Shown: positions 36,846 through 47,518 of the stretch, one piece after another
How positions within the stretch are numbered: the stretch's first letter is position 1
How the letters are laid out: every line of letters begins with the position of its first letter
Source of the DNA: Echinostoma caproni
Taxonomy: Eukaryota; Platyhelminthes; Trematoda; Plagiorchiida; Echinostomatidae
Reading direction: 5' to 3'
Length of the DNA: 64,000 nucleotides
Assembly (NCBI GenBank): GCA_900618425.1
Contig: UZAN01040034.1
Span: 27,847 to 91,846 of the forward strand
Translations under genes and position numbers: made by a program
Notes under the pieces: model-generated
The model's input: only the letters and a program-made list of their open reading frames with translations
Databases searched by the model: none
Told to the model about the DNA's origin: nothing

Positions 36846-38546
36846 GTATTTTCCATCATGAAAGAAGGCATTTAAATATTTTCTTTCCCACTACTCTTGG
36901 ATTAAAATATACCAAAGAAGACACGTACTTCATCAACATCTTAGTCATCAGCGATGTACCTGTTTGACCTGATGTATGCAAACAGTGTTTGGCATCAAAT
37001 ATGTTTTCCATTCAAGACGTCTTGGCCGTGTCCTTGAGCATCTAAACGGTTTAACTATATAACGTGAATAGTGAGAAAGAATGATGGCTTCTGGTTTGAA
37101 TTGCATAAGTTTTATTTGCGCAGAAATAGTTGTAAACGCAGAGACACATCGTAGGAAACATCCAGAATTGCTGTGTAGCATAACTGCTAATAAAGCAGTG
37201 ATAACAGCAATATGAGAATCGTCTTTCGTTGCCCAAAAGAACCGAGCGGAACCTTTTTATATGATGCTAGGGTATAATGCTAGGGTTTAGAAAATGTATT
37301 CTTTAAATTTACTGTGTTCATGAACCAGCGGCATACTGCGAAATTGTGAGATGTAACATACCTCTGATGTGTACCTTTCACAATGAATTTATTCGATGTA
37401 TTACCAATGTAACCCAAAATATCCAAACGTGTGCACGATTTGAGCGCAATATGTTATGTCTCACTTTGAAAACATGAATCTCAATTGCACGCCTACCAAT
37501 TGGACATCACCGTTCTCCATCACCGAGCATACATAGATGGACTATTTTAATCCGTTTTTATTGTCTGATACAACAAAACGATGTAGCGATTTTCTGCTTC
37601 TAGTTAATGGATTGTCCCCCGGGTGGCAAACATTTATTCCCTGTCACGCAGTCTGTCACTCACAATCTCGGTGGAACATCAACGAAATGAACAAAGTTCG
37701 TGCTAGTGTTCATCTGCAATTCGTTCAAACGTAGAACAGATAGACAAATTCCGTCGGTCGATTCTCAGTTCGGTCGATGGAGTTGCACTGTTATTGAGAT
37801 CCGCGGAAAATTCCGAATGGCAGAATACCAATTTCGAGTCGTTGAATTCATGTTTTATGTGCTTCATGCATGACAGAGTGCATCCTGTATGTCGTCAAGA
37901 ATGCAGTGGAGAGGTTGAACGCTAAAGTGCACCACAAAATTGTCAGCTGTTGATGCATCTGCACCTGTAACTTATTTCTATTTTCTCGGTGAGTTATCTC
38001 CGGGGCTTTCCGTCAAACGAAACATTTGCTTTAATGAGTGGCCATCTATTCTGTGGTACAATCGACAATATTGTAATTAAATTAAGGTGATTGATAATGC
38101 ACTGAGGAAATATTTCTTTCGGGAACTTAATTTGCAAACAAGTTCTTAAAAATAGGCTACATTCGCAATGCCTAAAGTTTATGCACAATCGCTATTGTTC
38201 TTTAGTTTCTACTATCATTGGTGTACGCCGTCAGTTTAAACCGTAGATGAACACCTGGCGAGAAAACCAGGAATCAGGCTGAGTTCCAGGTCTCACGGTT
38301 TTGTACACAACTCTATTTTTCGGAAGGAATGCGAACAAGCCGTTAGATTGACCTTAGTTCGTGTTCGTTAAATTCTATTTTTTTAACGATTATAACCTCC
38401 TACAAAACCTACGATGTATAGCAGAAAACCATTCACTCAGATGAATTCAGTCGGTGCCGTCCAAACTACAACGGTAAATTATCTAATTCTTTGTAGAAAA
38501 TCTGCCACCCATTATCGGATAACTGCGTGTACTGTACGAATAGTAG
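36846..38546. other. non-coding stretch
   Basis: A tandem duplication of about 12 bp (unit atgctagggtat) lies at 37264-37288. No gene supported. Confidence 0.4.
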
Positions 38547-38735
38547 TTGACCACATATAAGAATGAAACAGGTTTGACGAAATACTTCAATTTGAGCACA
38601 ATCTCCGAATGTTCAGTCATACCGTTGTATTTCGAAAGTAATTCCAGAGACAGTATTGTTCTGAAATTATATGATTCACCCATACACGATCCCGTGCAAA
38701 ACATCCCGAATAGATACAAACTAGAACCGTATAAG
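38547..38735 (+). CDS. candidate exon, unidentified
   Basis: An open stretch ends at a usable donor (TAAG|GTGTAC, 38735/38736). Possible acceptors are AG at 38545-38546, 38560-38561 or 38570. It encodes residues such as NLSTISECSVIPLYFESNSR and PIHDPVQNIPNRYKLEPYK, polar and extracellular-looking. Its phase 0 end matches the phase 0 start of the candidate at 40106. A - strand frame overlaps it. Family unknown. Confidence 0.2.
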
Positions 38736-39465
38736 GTGTACTCGTGACAAATTATTGGAAAATGACTTATTCACTACATAACAGAACCTTTTGCGTAATT
38801 CATTTCACAAAAGCAAAATGGATATGATATGATATGACACAAATAAAGCAAGAAAGTTGAAATATCATAGAAGATGTTCATCGGCATTGTGATGATACGG
38901 CAATTAGCCCTTTTCGAAAAACCAAAAGGCGTACTGAATAGACTTAAAAATACGTCACTATCGTGAGACATGAATTTGACACTAGTTCCCTTTTATCTTA
39001 AGAAAAACTAATGAGATTATTCATTTGTAATCTTGGCCTACAACCACGTAGCAGATCACAAATAAAACAACCATTACGCATTTATGATTGATGTGAGTAC
39101 ATTGGTAATGCACCAATTCGTTTAAGGGAATTTCAGTCCCGATGATGCTACAAAGCTTCTTAGTTTGTAACAATTGATCATCAAGCCATGCTAACGCACA
39201 TTCTAGATGAAAATTTGCCTCCGACGATGAATGATCCAGTGCCAACAAATTATGTCAGGTAAAATGTCAATAATAGATAATGGATTTAAATATTATTGCA
39301 AGTCCCAGTTTGTCTCGCTCCATCTTTCACCTATTCAGGTTTTGGTTGCACACTTGATGAACAGCAGGCGGATAAGCAACCTCAGCCCCGGGACTTGGAG
39401 TAGTGAACTACATAAGGCCTCACTAAATTGGGCGTGGTATTCAACCAGACGACAGCACACCTGTC
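38736..39465. other. non-coding stretch
   Basis: A short ATGAT tandem near 38822-38837. No gene supported. Confidence 0.35.
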
Positions 39466-39469
39466 TACC

Positions 39470-39600
39470 ACCAAATTAGGGTGGCGGTGGTTTGGCTCGA
39501 ACCTCAGAACACACGGTTCAAAGCACACCGGTGACAGTGACTGAATCACTGTGTCACCAAGAAATCCGACCGATGGGATGCACAAATCCATCTATGCATC
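39470..39600 (-). mobile_element. possible tRNA-derived SINE head, family D
   Basis: On the - strand a possible A box (TGGTGACACAG, about 39559-39549) and a good B box (AGGTTCGAGCC, 39504-39494) lie about 45 bases apart. The head contains a palindrome (CAGTGATTCAGTCACTG). Only one copy is in the window, so family status is inferred. Confidence 0.35.
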
Positions 39601-40105
39601 TAAAAGGAGTGAATAGATTGTGACCGGCCAGGTGTTTGGTTGAAAACGTCAAGCTACCGCTTATTGTAAAGTTGACATATTACTGCTTTCGGCCATCAAG
39701 CGGGTACTAATAAACACCTGCGCTTTAACAAGTCAATGCAGACAGTGGTACAATTTTTCTGATAACCAGCCTGCCCCAATCACAGCACTGTCAAAGAGAA
39801 CGTGAAAATAAGGTATCGTGGATTCAAAATCAGGTTTTTTGAGATCTGTTTGGGTGTAAACATTATCTGGTTAGTTCAAATAAATTTTACTTTAAACTAA
39901 AAAATATGAATGCGCTCTTCTCACCTTTTCGATCGCTGCAAACGTACTATTTTATCACTTCTGTTTTCCCTTGGGAGCGTCGTACTCTGGTTCAGGCGTA
40001 ATGGACCAGGCCACATTGCAATTCAGCCGTGTTTGTATGCACATCATTCGCATATTTTAACTGACAGTTGCAAAATCCATAAACTCGGCGATCCGCTTGC
40101 GTCAG

Positions 40106-40351
40106 GAAAACATTCACGATATATTCCTCGCCCGCTTTCATATTGACAATGTAAATTCGAACTCTGGAGAAAACTGGGGTGGCTTAATCCCTCGCATGAG
40201 TGGACTTCGGAAGGCGAACGTGCTGGACCTGACGTATTCTCCCATAAAACCATCCAACTTTGACACATCGCTTTTCAATGAAAATCTTCACAAATCTAAA
40301 TTTTGTGTGTGCATTCAAGACGCTCTGAAAATGACCCAAGATTTTCCAAAG
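40106..40351 (+). CDS. candidate exon, unidentified
   Basis: A 246-nt (82-codon) stretch in phase 0 at both ends, from acceptor GCGTCAG (40105) to donor CAAAG|GTTTAA (40351/40352). Encoded segments include NSNSGENWGGLIPRMSGLRK and ANVLDLTYSPIKPSNFDTSL. The composition is convincing for a soluble or extracellular protein domain, but the donor is poor and no family was recognised. A second protein-like frame follows at about 40430-40550. Confidence 0.22.
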
Positions 40352-42702
40352 GTTTAAGCCTTATTTTCAAAATAGCTAACTTAAGTTTCATCTGTTTCTG
40401 TTTTTTATCAATATCGAGTACAAAAAATTACATCTTATATACTCTTGCTAATGGAAATATTGTCGAATCTCGGGATGGCAAATGTGTGACGGCAAACAAG
40501 AGTGGTCAGCTTGTGGTCCACATACTCGCACGGCTATCTTTCACCAGTTGCTGACGCTCTTTTTAAATAAACGGGAAAATGGTGGCTTCTATCAGGGTTT
40601 GGATACTAAATTGTCGATCACACTGGCATGTCACTCATCCTTATTGATTGAACGGTCTTCTTTTGTTAACAAATAGGAGCACCCGTCCAACACATTTCTT
40701 CATCGATGTTTGAAGCAAAACTAAAAGCTATCCGAGTTTTACACTACGAAATTGAGCAACATGGCTGCAGCACGGTGTAGTTAAATCAGGAGTGAAACTG
40801 GGTCTTCGGTCTCAGCCAGTTTCGACAATTAATTTTCACCCACGTCTGATCACGTGAACTTCTTTGCTTTTCTAATAGGACTAGAAGGAAAAGCAAGTAC
40901 ATTTTTGATACGTACGATTCCGTCAATGTGACGGGTCACTCAACACTAGTTTACTCTGCTTTACTGTGTATATTGGCAAAAAATCTCCAAAATTCCAAAC
41001 ATATATACAATAAAAAAACAGTAGACGACAGCGTAAGTTTGTTCATGTGATGCATATCAAACACATTGGTGAAATGAATAATCTCATTGTGCTTCATTAG
41101 TTTGACCAATCCAACTGCAGACAATCACATCACTAGCAAATGAAACTATTTTGTGGGCTGTTTTGAAGCTCGTGAGAAACTATCCCCCATTAGTGGCGAC
41201 CGCTACTCCTCCAGACGTCTGAAACAACATTGAGACTGTGATTGGCGTTTCCTCAAATGCAAATTCCCTGTCGAAAGCTGTAAACCGGAAGCTTGTGAAT
41301 AAAGTTCACTTCCGTGTAACAAATTGAGCGCTGGAAAAGTGAGCAGACGGAATATCGACAGGTTCGGCATTCTTATGCAATTATGTCTCACTCCTGAGAC
41401 GTGCATCTGAGAATGATGTTACCATATTAACATTCCACTTTGTAAGGACATAAAACGTTTCTCACTAAATTTCTTGATTCGGTCGCAGTGAGCGCCTTTT
41501 AGAAAGAACTTCCTCGTAAATCGGATTCAATGCAAATTCACAAGAACTCAGCGGTTCACAAATCAAAAAAAAAACAAATCAACTTTTTCATTAGATTAAT
41601 CAACTTTTTGAATTCCTTTTTTTTCGGTCCTCAAAGACATGGGAATGGCAACAGTGGCAGGGATTGGAAATCCTCCTCCATTCAGTCAAAGCTACACAAC
41701 AGTACTCCCATTCTTTATTAGGCTGCATTTGTATCTCGTTCATTCTATTAGGTGAAAGCGTTCTGATCATCTGTACCACCTCAACCATATGTTCTGTCTA
41801 CGCCTCCTCCCTCCCCCCCCCCACTTCCTTCAAAAAAAGAAAACATGCATTATATTCATTCTCAGTTTATTTGTCTTAACCAAATGGTTTTCAAGTTGTC
41901 CTGCATACATTTACTGAAATAACGAACCTCACACCGATCTCGCGCATCTTTCATGAATCATGTACTGAAAAGCACAATCCAAATTGGATATGATTTATTC
42001 TGTTCTTCCAAGCAACCTTGCTGGAACTGAACGCACGGAAAACGGTATGCGTAAAATCTCCTCCATTGGGATTCCAGACATTCTTGACCAGTCATTTAAT
42101 TCAAACTAGAACGTGAATGGGTTATTTATACATTCAGTTCTGAGAACTTTGAGGTATTAGGGTTCTTTCAGTGCTAAATTTCTTGAACCCTGCGAAACCG
42201 GATATGAGTGATCAAATACCTAGTTGTTAAGGTCATCGATTTATCGTCCTAGACGAGGGGTGTCCAAAACCCACCGCAACCTCCAGATGTTCACACTTTC
42301 GCCGTGTTCCATAGAAGTTCTTTAATTAGACGTTCTTCTTTTCCGGAAACTCTTATCATTATGTATTCTATACAATAGAAAAAAAGAGATAAAAATATAT
42401 GTACGAGTAATGACTGCTACTGAAACGGATCGTTTCTCCAAAGTCCTAAACCGATAATCATTTCGGAAGGTCAGTTGAAATAAACTCCTTACCTCCGTGT
42501 ATTCTTCCATTTCTTTGATTTATTAGGTTGTTGAATTGATTTTTTCAAACATTTGAAAGTAACCAATTAATTTTTAGCTCTGTGCTAACTTTAAGTGGGG
42601 GTGCTGTTCAAAGGCACCGAACCTTTGAAGTGATGGTATGATGACCATCAAAGTTGAGCTTCAAAACATTTAACAATGAGTAGGTGTAGTAATCGTAGTA
42701 AT
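40352..42702. other. mostly non-coding stretch
   Basis: Two overlapping protein-like frames lie at 40430-40676. One reads GNIVESRDGKCVTANKSG and the other EWSACGPHTRTAIFHQLL. They cannot both be real and neither has clear splice sites on both ends. A C-run lies at 41812-41821. Nothing else. Confidence 0.3.
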
Positions 42703-43120
42703 TGTAGTACGCATTGATCACGAAATACGAATCACTAATTAGCAATCAAGGAGATGCAAAGACTAGATTACACTGGTACTTGCACAGCGGCATCCCACGT
42801 CACCCATACGTCAGGAAAAAGCTACAGAGGTACAATTCATTTATTGAAAGAAACCAGGGGATTAAATAATACGTAAGAAACAATGTCATAGGTAGTCTAA
42901 ACCTCCTCCAATTGCGTGCTAGAATTTCTTGCGTTGTTCAGGTTCTGTCAGGGTCGCACGACTCCTGATTGGTTGCTATAATCGATCTATGGTTTGTTGT
43001 CCAGAAGCTGTGATACGTAAGCATTGTGTTGACGTCTCCTGGGCAGCTTGATTCACCACAATTGTCCGAAAACTGTAACGTGTTGCTCCGTAGTATGCGT
43101 CATCTCGTAGGCTGGGATCA
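42703..43120 (+). repeat. LTR-like repeat, copy 1 (TG...CA ends)
   Basis: A 418-bp segment begins TGTAGTACGCA and ends GGCTGGGATCA, so it has the TG...CA termini of an LTR. It aligns over its whole length, in the same orientation, with 49551-49971, including CACGAAATACGAATCAC, TTTATTGAAAGAAA and AGCTGTGATACGTA. There is no primer-binding site or gag/pol sequence beside it and no obvious target-site duplication, so a solo LTR or fragment is most likely. Confidence 0.55.
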
Positions 43121-43214
43121 TCTCAGTAGGGTACTATCCTAAGAAGTTACGATATATCGAAGGATGTCTAAAATAAAAATACCTTGTGAATGTGCTACGT
43201 ACAGTGTAGTTGGG

Positions 43215-43360
43215 GCACAAATTTACGGTCCCTTGTTCTGCAAGGGCAATACTGCTATGCAATGACTGGATGATGAGTGGTGGTGTTGGAAGTCGAACGC
43301 AGGACTTACAGGTCGTTTTATAGATGATACTCACCACTTCACTGTCCCTATCTCAGATTC
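43215..43360 (-). mobile_element. tRNA-Asp-like SINE or tRNA pseudogene
   Basis: On the - strand, AGTGGTGAGTATC (43338-43326) followed by CCTGTAAG and GCGTTCGACTTCC (43300-43288) closely follows the D-arm, anticodon-arm and T-arm layout of tRNA-Asp genes. The anticodon stem is disrupted and about 50 extra bases of non-tRNA body follow, so a tRNA-derived SINE or decayed tRNA is more likely than a working tRNA gene. Confidence 0.5.
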
Positions 43361-44534
43361 GGTTTTAGTCAATTTGCTAGTAAGGGTCAATGATTGACAA
43401 ATGGATCTGGCATAATTAGCAGAACGTAAGGTTTTAGCCAGAAATGTCTTCCACAGTGAGTTTATAGTTTTGCATAGGTTACGAGGTAGAACTCAAAAGG
43501 CCATTTCGGAAAGCCGAAGGCTTTGTATCTCAGGTTCTGTTGTTTGAACCGTAATAGATAACTTATTACTCTTTCATTCAACGTGTAATCAGAAAAACAA
43601 AACTGCATACCTATGTGCAAACTCCAAACGAAAAGCGTGGATAGCGTTACTTGGCCTAAAACACGAAATGATCCATTATTCATAAGTAATAAATCTCGAG
43701 TAGTGATATTCCTCAGGCATGCTCCCAGGCATGGATAGTTGAAATTCAAATGTGCTCCAGTAAGATAGCATACATACTATTGCGTGAGATACAAACAAGT
43801 GAATAAATGAGGTCAGTTAATTACGGGTTAGCTAGAGAGCAAACAGTAATCTGTAAGTCAATTGAAGAGCAAATAAAGGGCAGAGATAAATAAGTCATAT
43901 GGCTGTCAAGTACCGGATGGCCAAACGCTGAATGGGTATCCGGACCCTGCGAACAAGCAAGCTGGTTGAACAGATATACAAATACGTATAGGGATGGGCC
44001 ATTCATAACACGAAGAATCAGTTTCACCTTCACCCCACTGGAAGATGAACTACATACCACCTTCCCGGTTTATTTAGCGTAGATTCACGGAACGGCTGTC
44101 AGTCCATTTTGATAACCGGTCCACATAGAGGTCCAAACTGGTGGTAATTGAACTCTAAGATTCTGTAAATGCGTTGTTCGCATGAGTGTTGGAGCCGATC
44201 TGTTCCAGGGATTCAACTCCAATCTACAACAAGCAAAACCGATGTGTGGTAGAAAAAATCGAGTCTGTACTGCGAGCGTCAGCGGAACAAAACCAGAACG
44301 GGCACAGGTGTGGGTGTGTATAAGCATGATTTTAAACCCAAATCTTTGCTTGACAGGCTGTCAGACCCGGTGTGTAAATGACACATTGTCACATTCAAGT
44401 TGGTGTTGAACACAACTTGGCAGATCACTCCTGAATCAAAACAACTACTGATGTTTGTTTTGCCATTTTTCACTGGAGTTTCATATTGTTTCATTTCATT
44501 TTGGGTGTCATTATTATTTCAAATGGGATATTCG
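43361..44534. other. non-coding stretch
   Basis: A 95-codon frame at 43462-43749 (-) and overlapping frames at 44085-44409 are open but without support. Confidence 0.35.
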
Positions 44535-44705
44535 TCGTGTATATGGCAAATGCAATGTGAACTGAGAAGCTAGGGAGCACTGGACAGTTGTTTCGACCTG
44601 GTCTGATCTCATCAGCAGTGCAAATCCATCGACGCAACTGGGGATCGAATTCGGGACCTCATGGGCAGAACGCAAGCATGCTACCCACTCGACCACTGGG
44701 CAGCA
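44535..44705 (-). mobile_element. tRNA-derived SINE, family B, with hammerhead, copy 2
   Basis: On the - strand: A box TGGTCGAGTGG (44695-44685), B box within GAATTCGATCCCC (44652-44640), hammerhead, then a tail with TTTGCCATATACACGACGAA. Same layout as 30737-30912. An inverted, 5'-truncated second copy of its hammerhead and tail lies beside it at 44716-44815. Confidence 0.82.
44577..44621 (-). ncRNA. hammerhead ribozyme (minimal, SINE-borne)
   Basis: The intact core CTGATGA...GAAA...GTC lies on the - strand. Stem I is a perfect six-pair GCACTG/CAGTGC, stem II GATC/GGTC with loop AGACCA (one G-U pair), and stem III ACAA/CTGT with one mismatch at the tip. It has the same 45-nt length and register as the copy at 30785-30829. 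The compensating agreement of stem I between the strands, while its sequence differs from the other copy, is what base-paired RNA would show. Confidence 0.85.
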
Positions 44706-44715
44706 GATAAGACCG

Positions 44716-44815
44716 TTTTTCATGATGGGATCTGATCAGGTCGAAACAGCTGTCCAGTGCTTCCTGGGTTTTCAGTTCACACATCATTTGCCATATACAC
44801 GGCGAAGTTTCTCTT
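44716..44815 (+). repeat. inverted partial copy of SINE family B
   Basis: This repeats, on the + strand, the part of the neighbouring SINE from the second half of the hammerhead (CAGGTCGAAACAGCTGTCC, then AGTGC) through the tail (TTTGCCATATACACGGCGAA). The CTGATGA core is replaced by ATGATGG, so it is not a functional ribozyme. Together with 44530-44625 it forms an inverted repeat of about 90 bp. Confidence 0.8.
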
Positions 44816-45289
44816 TTAAATTGAATCAAATCGTCCATTACTTATATGAAATTATCAGTATTGTTTAAAATGCTTTCCAGAGTGAAGTTGTATGTCGTTA
44901 TTGTGAAAATTTCAGTAGCCTCGGTGAGATTGGAACACATACACTCACGGTTTTTATATTTACACAAATTAGGAAATGTGGCAGATCTATCTACATAAAC
45001 AACCTCTTTTCACTAGATGTTCACAGACGGATTGTGATCGAATCATCGCTAAATAAGTGTGGCACTGTCTTCATGATATATATACAGATCTAATCGAAAC
45101 TGAAGCAGCGGGACCCTTTGAAACACTTGATGTTACATATAGGAAACAACATTCATACTGAATTAAATACTTTTTTCTAAATAACAATTAATACACTGAT
45201 GATTTGATACCTAAAGGAATTCAGTCAGAAGAAACATTTCGGTGTTTCGCAATCCGCTTTTATTATAAATATATATTCATTGTTTACAG
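44816..45289. other. non-coding stretch
   Basis: Nothing recognised. Confidence 0.4.
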
Positions 45290-45425
45290 TTCTGACTGCT
45301 CGTGGAGTCAGCTTTCAGTTCAACCAGTCCTGTCGTTAAATTCACCCTCTTTCGTCATTTGTATCCATACTGAATCAATAGATAATACTTTGAGTTTTAC
45401 GAAGCGATTGCAGACCCAAATGAGA
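45290..45425 (+). CDS. candidate exon, unidentified
   Basis: A strong acceptor (ATTCATTGTTTACAG, ending 45289) and a fair donor (GAGA|GTAAAG, 45425/45426) enclose a frame with NSPSFVICIHTESIDNTLSF. A - strand alternative is not open. No family recognised. Confidence 0.2.
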
Positions 45426-45888
45426 GTAAAGATTTTTAAACTAACTTCAGGCTGACGGTAAACGTTTCCAACTGCCTTCACTGTGTGATATCTCGGTTTT
45501 AATTTTCCATTATTTTAATCAACAATCCAACCTGTGCATTTCTTTCCCGGGAATCTACAACACACTGCACTTGAGATGATATGTGGTCAACTGATCTTTT
45601 ATACAAAGTAGTTTAATTCATTATGCGGTGCGCCTTCCTGCTCCTAGTCTACCTCTGTTTATGTACTAGGTAAACATAGTTTCTTTAAATCATAGATTAA
45701 TGATTCCTTGTCTGGAATTATTTCTACTAATGTATATGGACGTTTGTTGTTCAATAACCCACGACGGTACCTATAAATTCGGTTTTTCTCACAATATACG
45801 GCTGTACCGTTATTCTTCTAGATTACATAGGTCTTTGAAAAATAGCTTTGAAATTGGTGTGTTTAATTACCCGTCCTGTTTGTTCCAG

Positions 45889-45996
45889 TTCAAACAGCCG
45901 TTTATAGAATGGGCTGAATTACCATGGCCTGAACCGGTTTTGTATTCCTCACTATTTAACAATCCACGCTCCTTTCGTTTTTATCGGAATCTCTGA
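45889..45996 (+). CDS. candidate 3'-terminal exon, unidentified
   Basis: An excellent acceptor (CCCGTCCTGTTTGTTCCAG, ending 45888) opens a 35-codon frame to a TGA at 45994-45996. It contains KQPFIEWAELPWPEPVLYSS. AATAAA occurs downstream at about 46509. It may be the end of the same gene as 45290-45425, but phases cannot be checked without the missing exons. Confidence 0.22.
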   Translation, partial: FKQPFIEWAELPWPEPVLYSSLFNNPRSFRFYRNL

Positions 45997-46721
45997 GCTA
46001 TCCGTGCATCTGTGAACACCCAAAGTAGCTCATGTAAACTTGGCTGACACTTGTTCTCTGCACTGTAATGCTCTCTCAAGTCTATTCAATCCACAACTGA
46101 AGTACCAGCGTCTAATGAAGCAAAACATTGGGAGGTGCCAACACTCTATTTACTTTCTTCCATCTCCAATTTAAGACCATCCTGTTGGTATATTGCAAAC
46201 CGGCAAAAGCATAAAATACTTGCATTTTGGAACAGCTCTCTTCATTCTACGCTTAGCAGTTGGATAAGTGGAGACAAATGCTTCGTGTGAGGAGGTCGAT
46301 GTACTTCAGGAGCGTGTCCAAAATGTTTCTTTATTTTTTCCGATAAAACAAGGCTATAATTCAAATTCATTTCAGTTGGACCAGTTCCCTCCGTGTCCGC
46401 AGAGCTCATCACAAACGCAGTACTAATTTGATAACACTTGGGAACTGCAGTTAAAACGGCTTGATTCTGATGATCAAATGACTATCTTGAGTATTGCAAA
46501 TTGTATGCAATAAAAGATGGATTTTACTACCTCTCCGGTAGAATGCTTCCCAGTTTCTTTAAGATGTTGCCAATACAAAAAAGTTATATATAAGAATTTA
46601 TGGGATGAGATTAAGTGTTTTGTTTATAACACTGGTTTGCCTTACTTGCGTCACCCCACCACACTCCCACCCTCGTCAAAACAATGTTATGACTTTTGAG
46701 CAGGGCGTTTCATGCTTCCAG

Positions 46722-46837
46722 TGAATGCTAACTTTGGAACGGATTTATCAAAACCAATAGATCTAAAAGGTCAATATGGTGGTGCGCTAGAGATCAATCA
46801 CTGGGCGTGGAATACGCCTGGGTACAGTTCGTTCATG
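46722..46837 (+). CDS. candidate internal exon, unidentified
   Basis: A 116-nt stretch runs from acceptor CATGCTTCCAG (46721) to donor ATG|GTAATT (46837/46838). All 38 codons are protein-like: NANFGTDLSKPIDLKGQYGG then ALEINHWAWNTPG. NANFGTDLSKPI faintly recalls the DN.Y..DPSKP motif of CatSper auxiliary subunits, known from memory and not enough to name the gene. A convincing - strand candidate lies 425 bp downstream, so two genes may converge here. Confidence 0.3.
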
Positions 46838-47261
46838 GTAATTATTGCAAATCACTATCCACTACTTTTTGTTTTCAAATCGACTGTGATTTAAATGATA
46901 CATTATTTGGTTTAAAAACGGTCGAGCAATGTGTGCATTCTGACATGAATGATTTTACCGTAATCGGTTTATTGATTCTTCTCTGGTCTTTAGAGACGTG
47001 AACCTGTCGGTTGTATTGTGTAACTAGTTGAATTTCCCCGTGGCGAGTCTGCAGACTCGCCCACAGTCTAGTTCATAGAATTTTAAGATTATGAATCGTA
47101 AAACACGATAATCACCAATCAATGGTGTTGACTCAATATAATTTCATAGTTTGTTTATGATTTCAATTTGACTTGCTGCACAAATTATGTTGTATTTTAG
47201 ACATCAATATGACTTCCAATTGACCGAGTGCAATGACTAAATTGAAATAGTCGTCCGTTAC

Positions 47262-47518
47262 CTTGGTGCTTTTCCTCACAGCGAGTAATAACAATCCAAA
47301 CAGGAGCAATATCTTCTAGCATCTTTTTCACTTCAAGTTTCAAACGGCCAAATGCATAAATAAGATTACACCACTCTCCTGAGGTCGAATAAAAATTATC
47401 TCGCACCATTGTAAAGCAGTAAACCCACCAGGGATCGTTAATTTTATCGAATCGCAATGTCGATTTGTGAGTAAATAACCAACCTGGGTTAGAAAACCAC
47501 TCCCCATTGATTGAGTTG
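47262..47518 (-). CDS. candidate internal exon, unidentified
   Basis: A 257-nt stretch on the - strand lies between acceptor TTTCGCATCCAG (ending 47519) and donor CAAG|GTAACG (47262/47261). One frame is open throughout and rich in aromatic residues: NGEWFSNPGWLFTHKSTLRF, NDPWWVYCFTMVRDNF, GEWCNLIYAFGRLKLEVKKM, APVWIVITRCEEKHQ. Ten tryptophan or cysteine residues in about 85 suggest an extracellular or lumenal fold. This is the best single exon candidate in the window; the family was not recognised. Confidence 0.32.
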
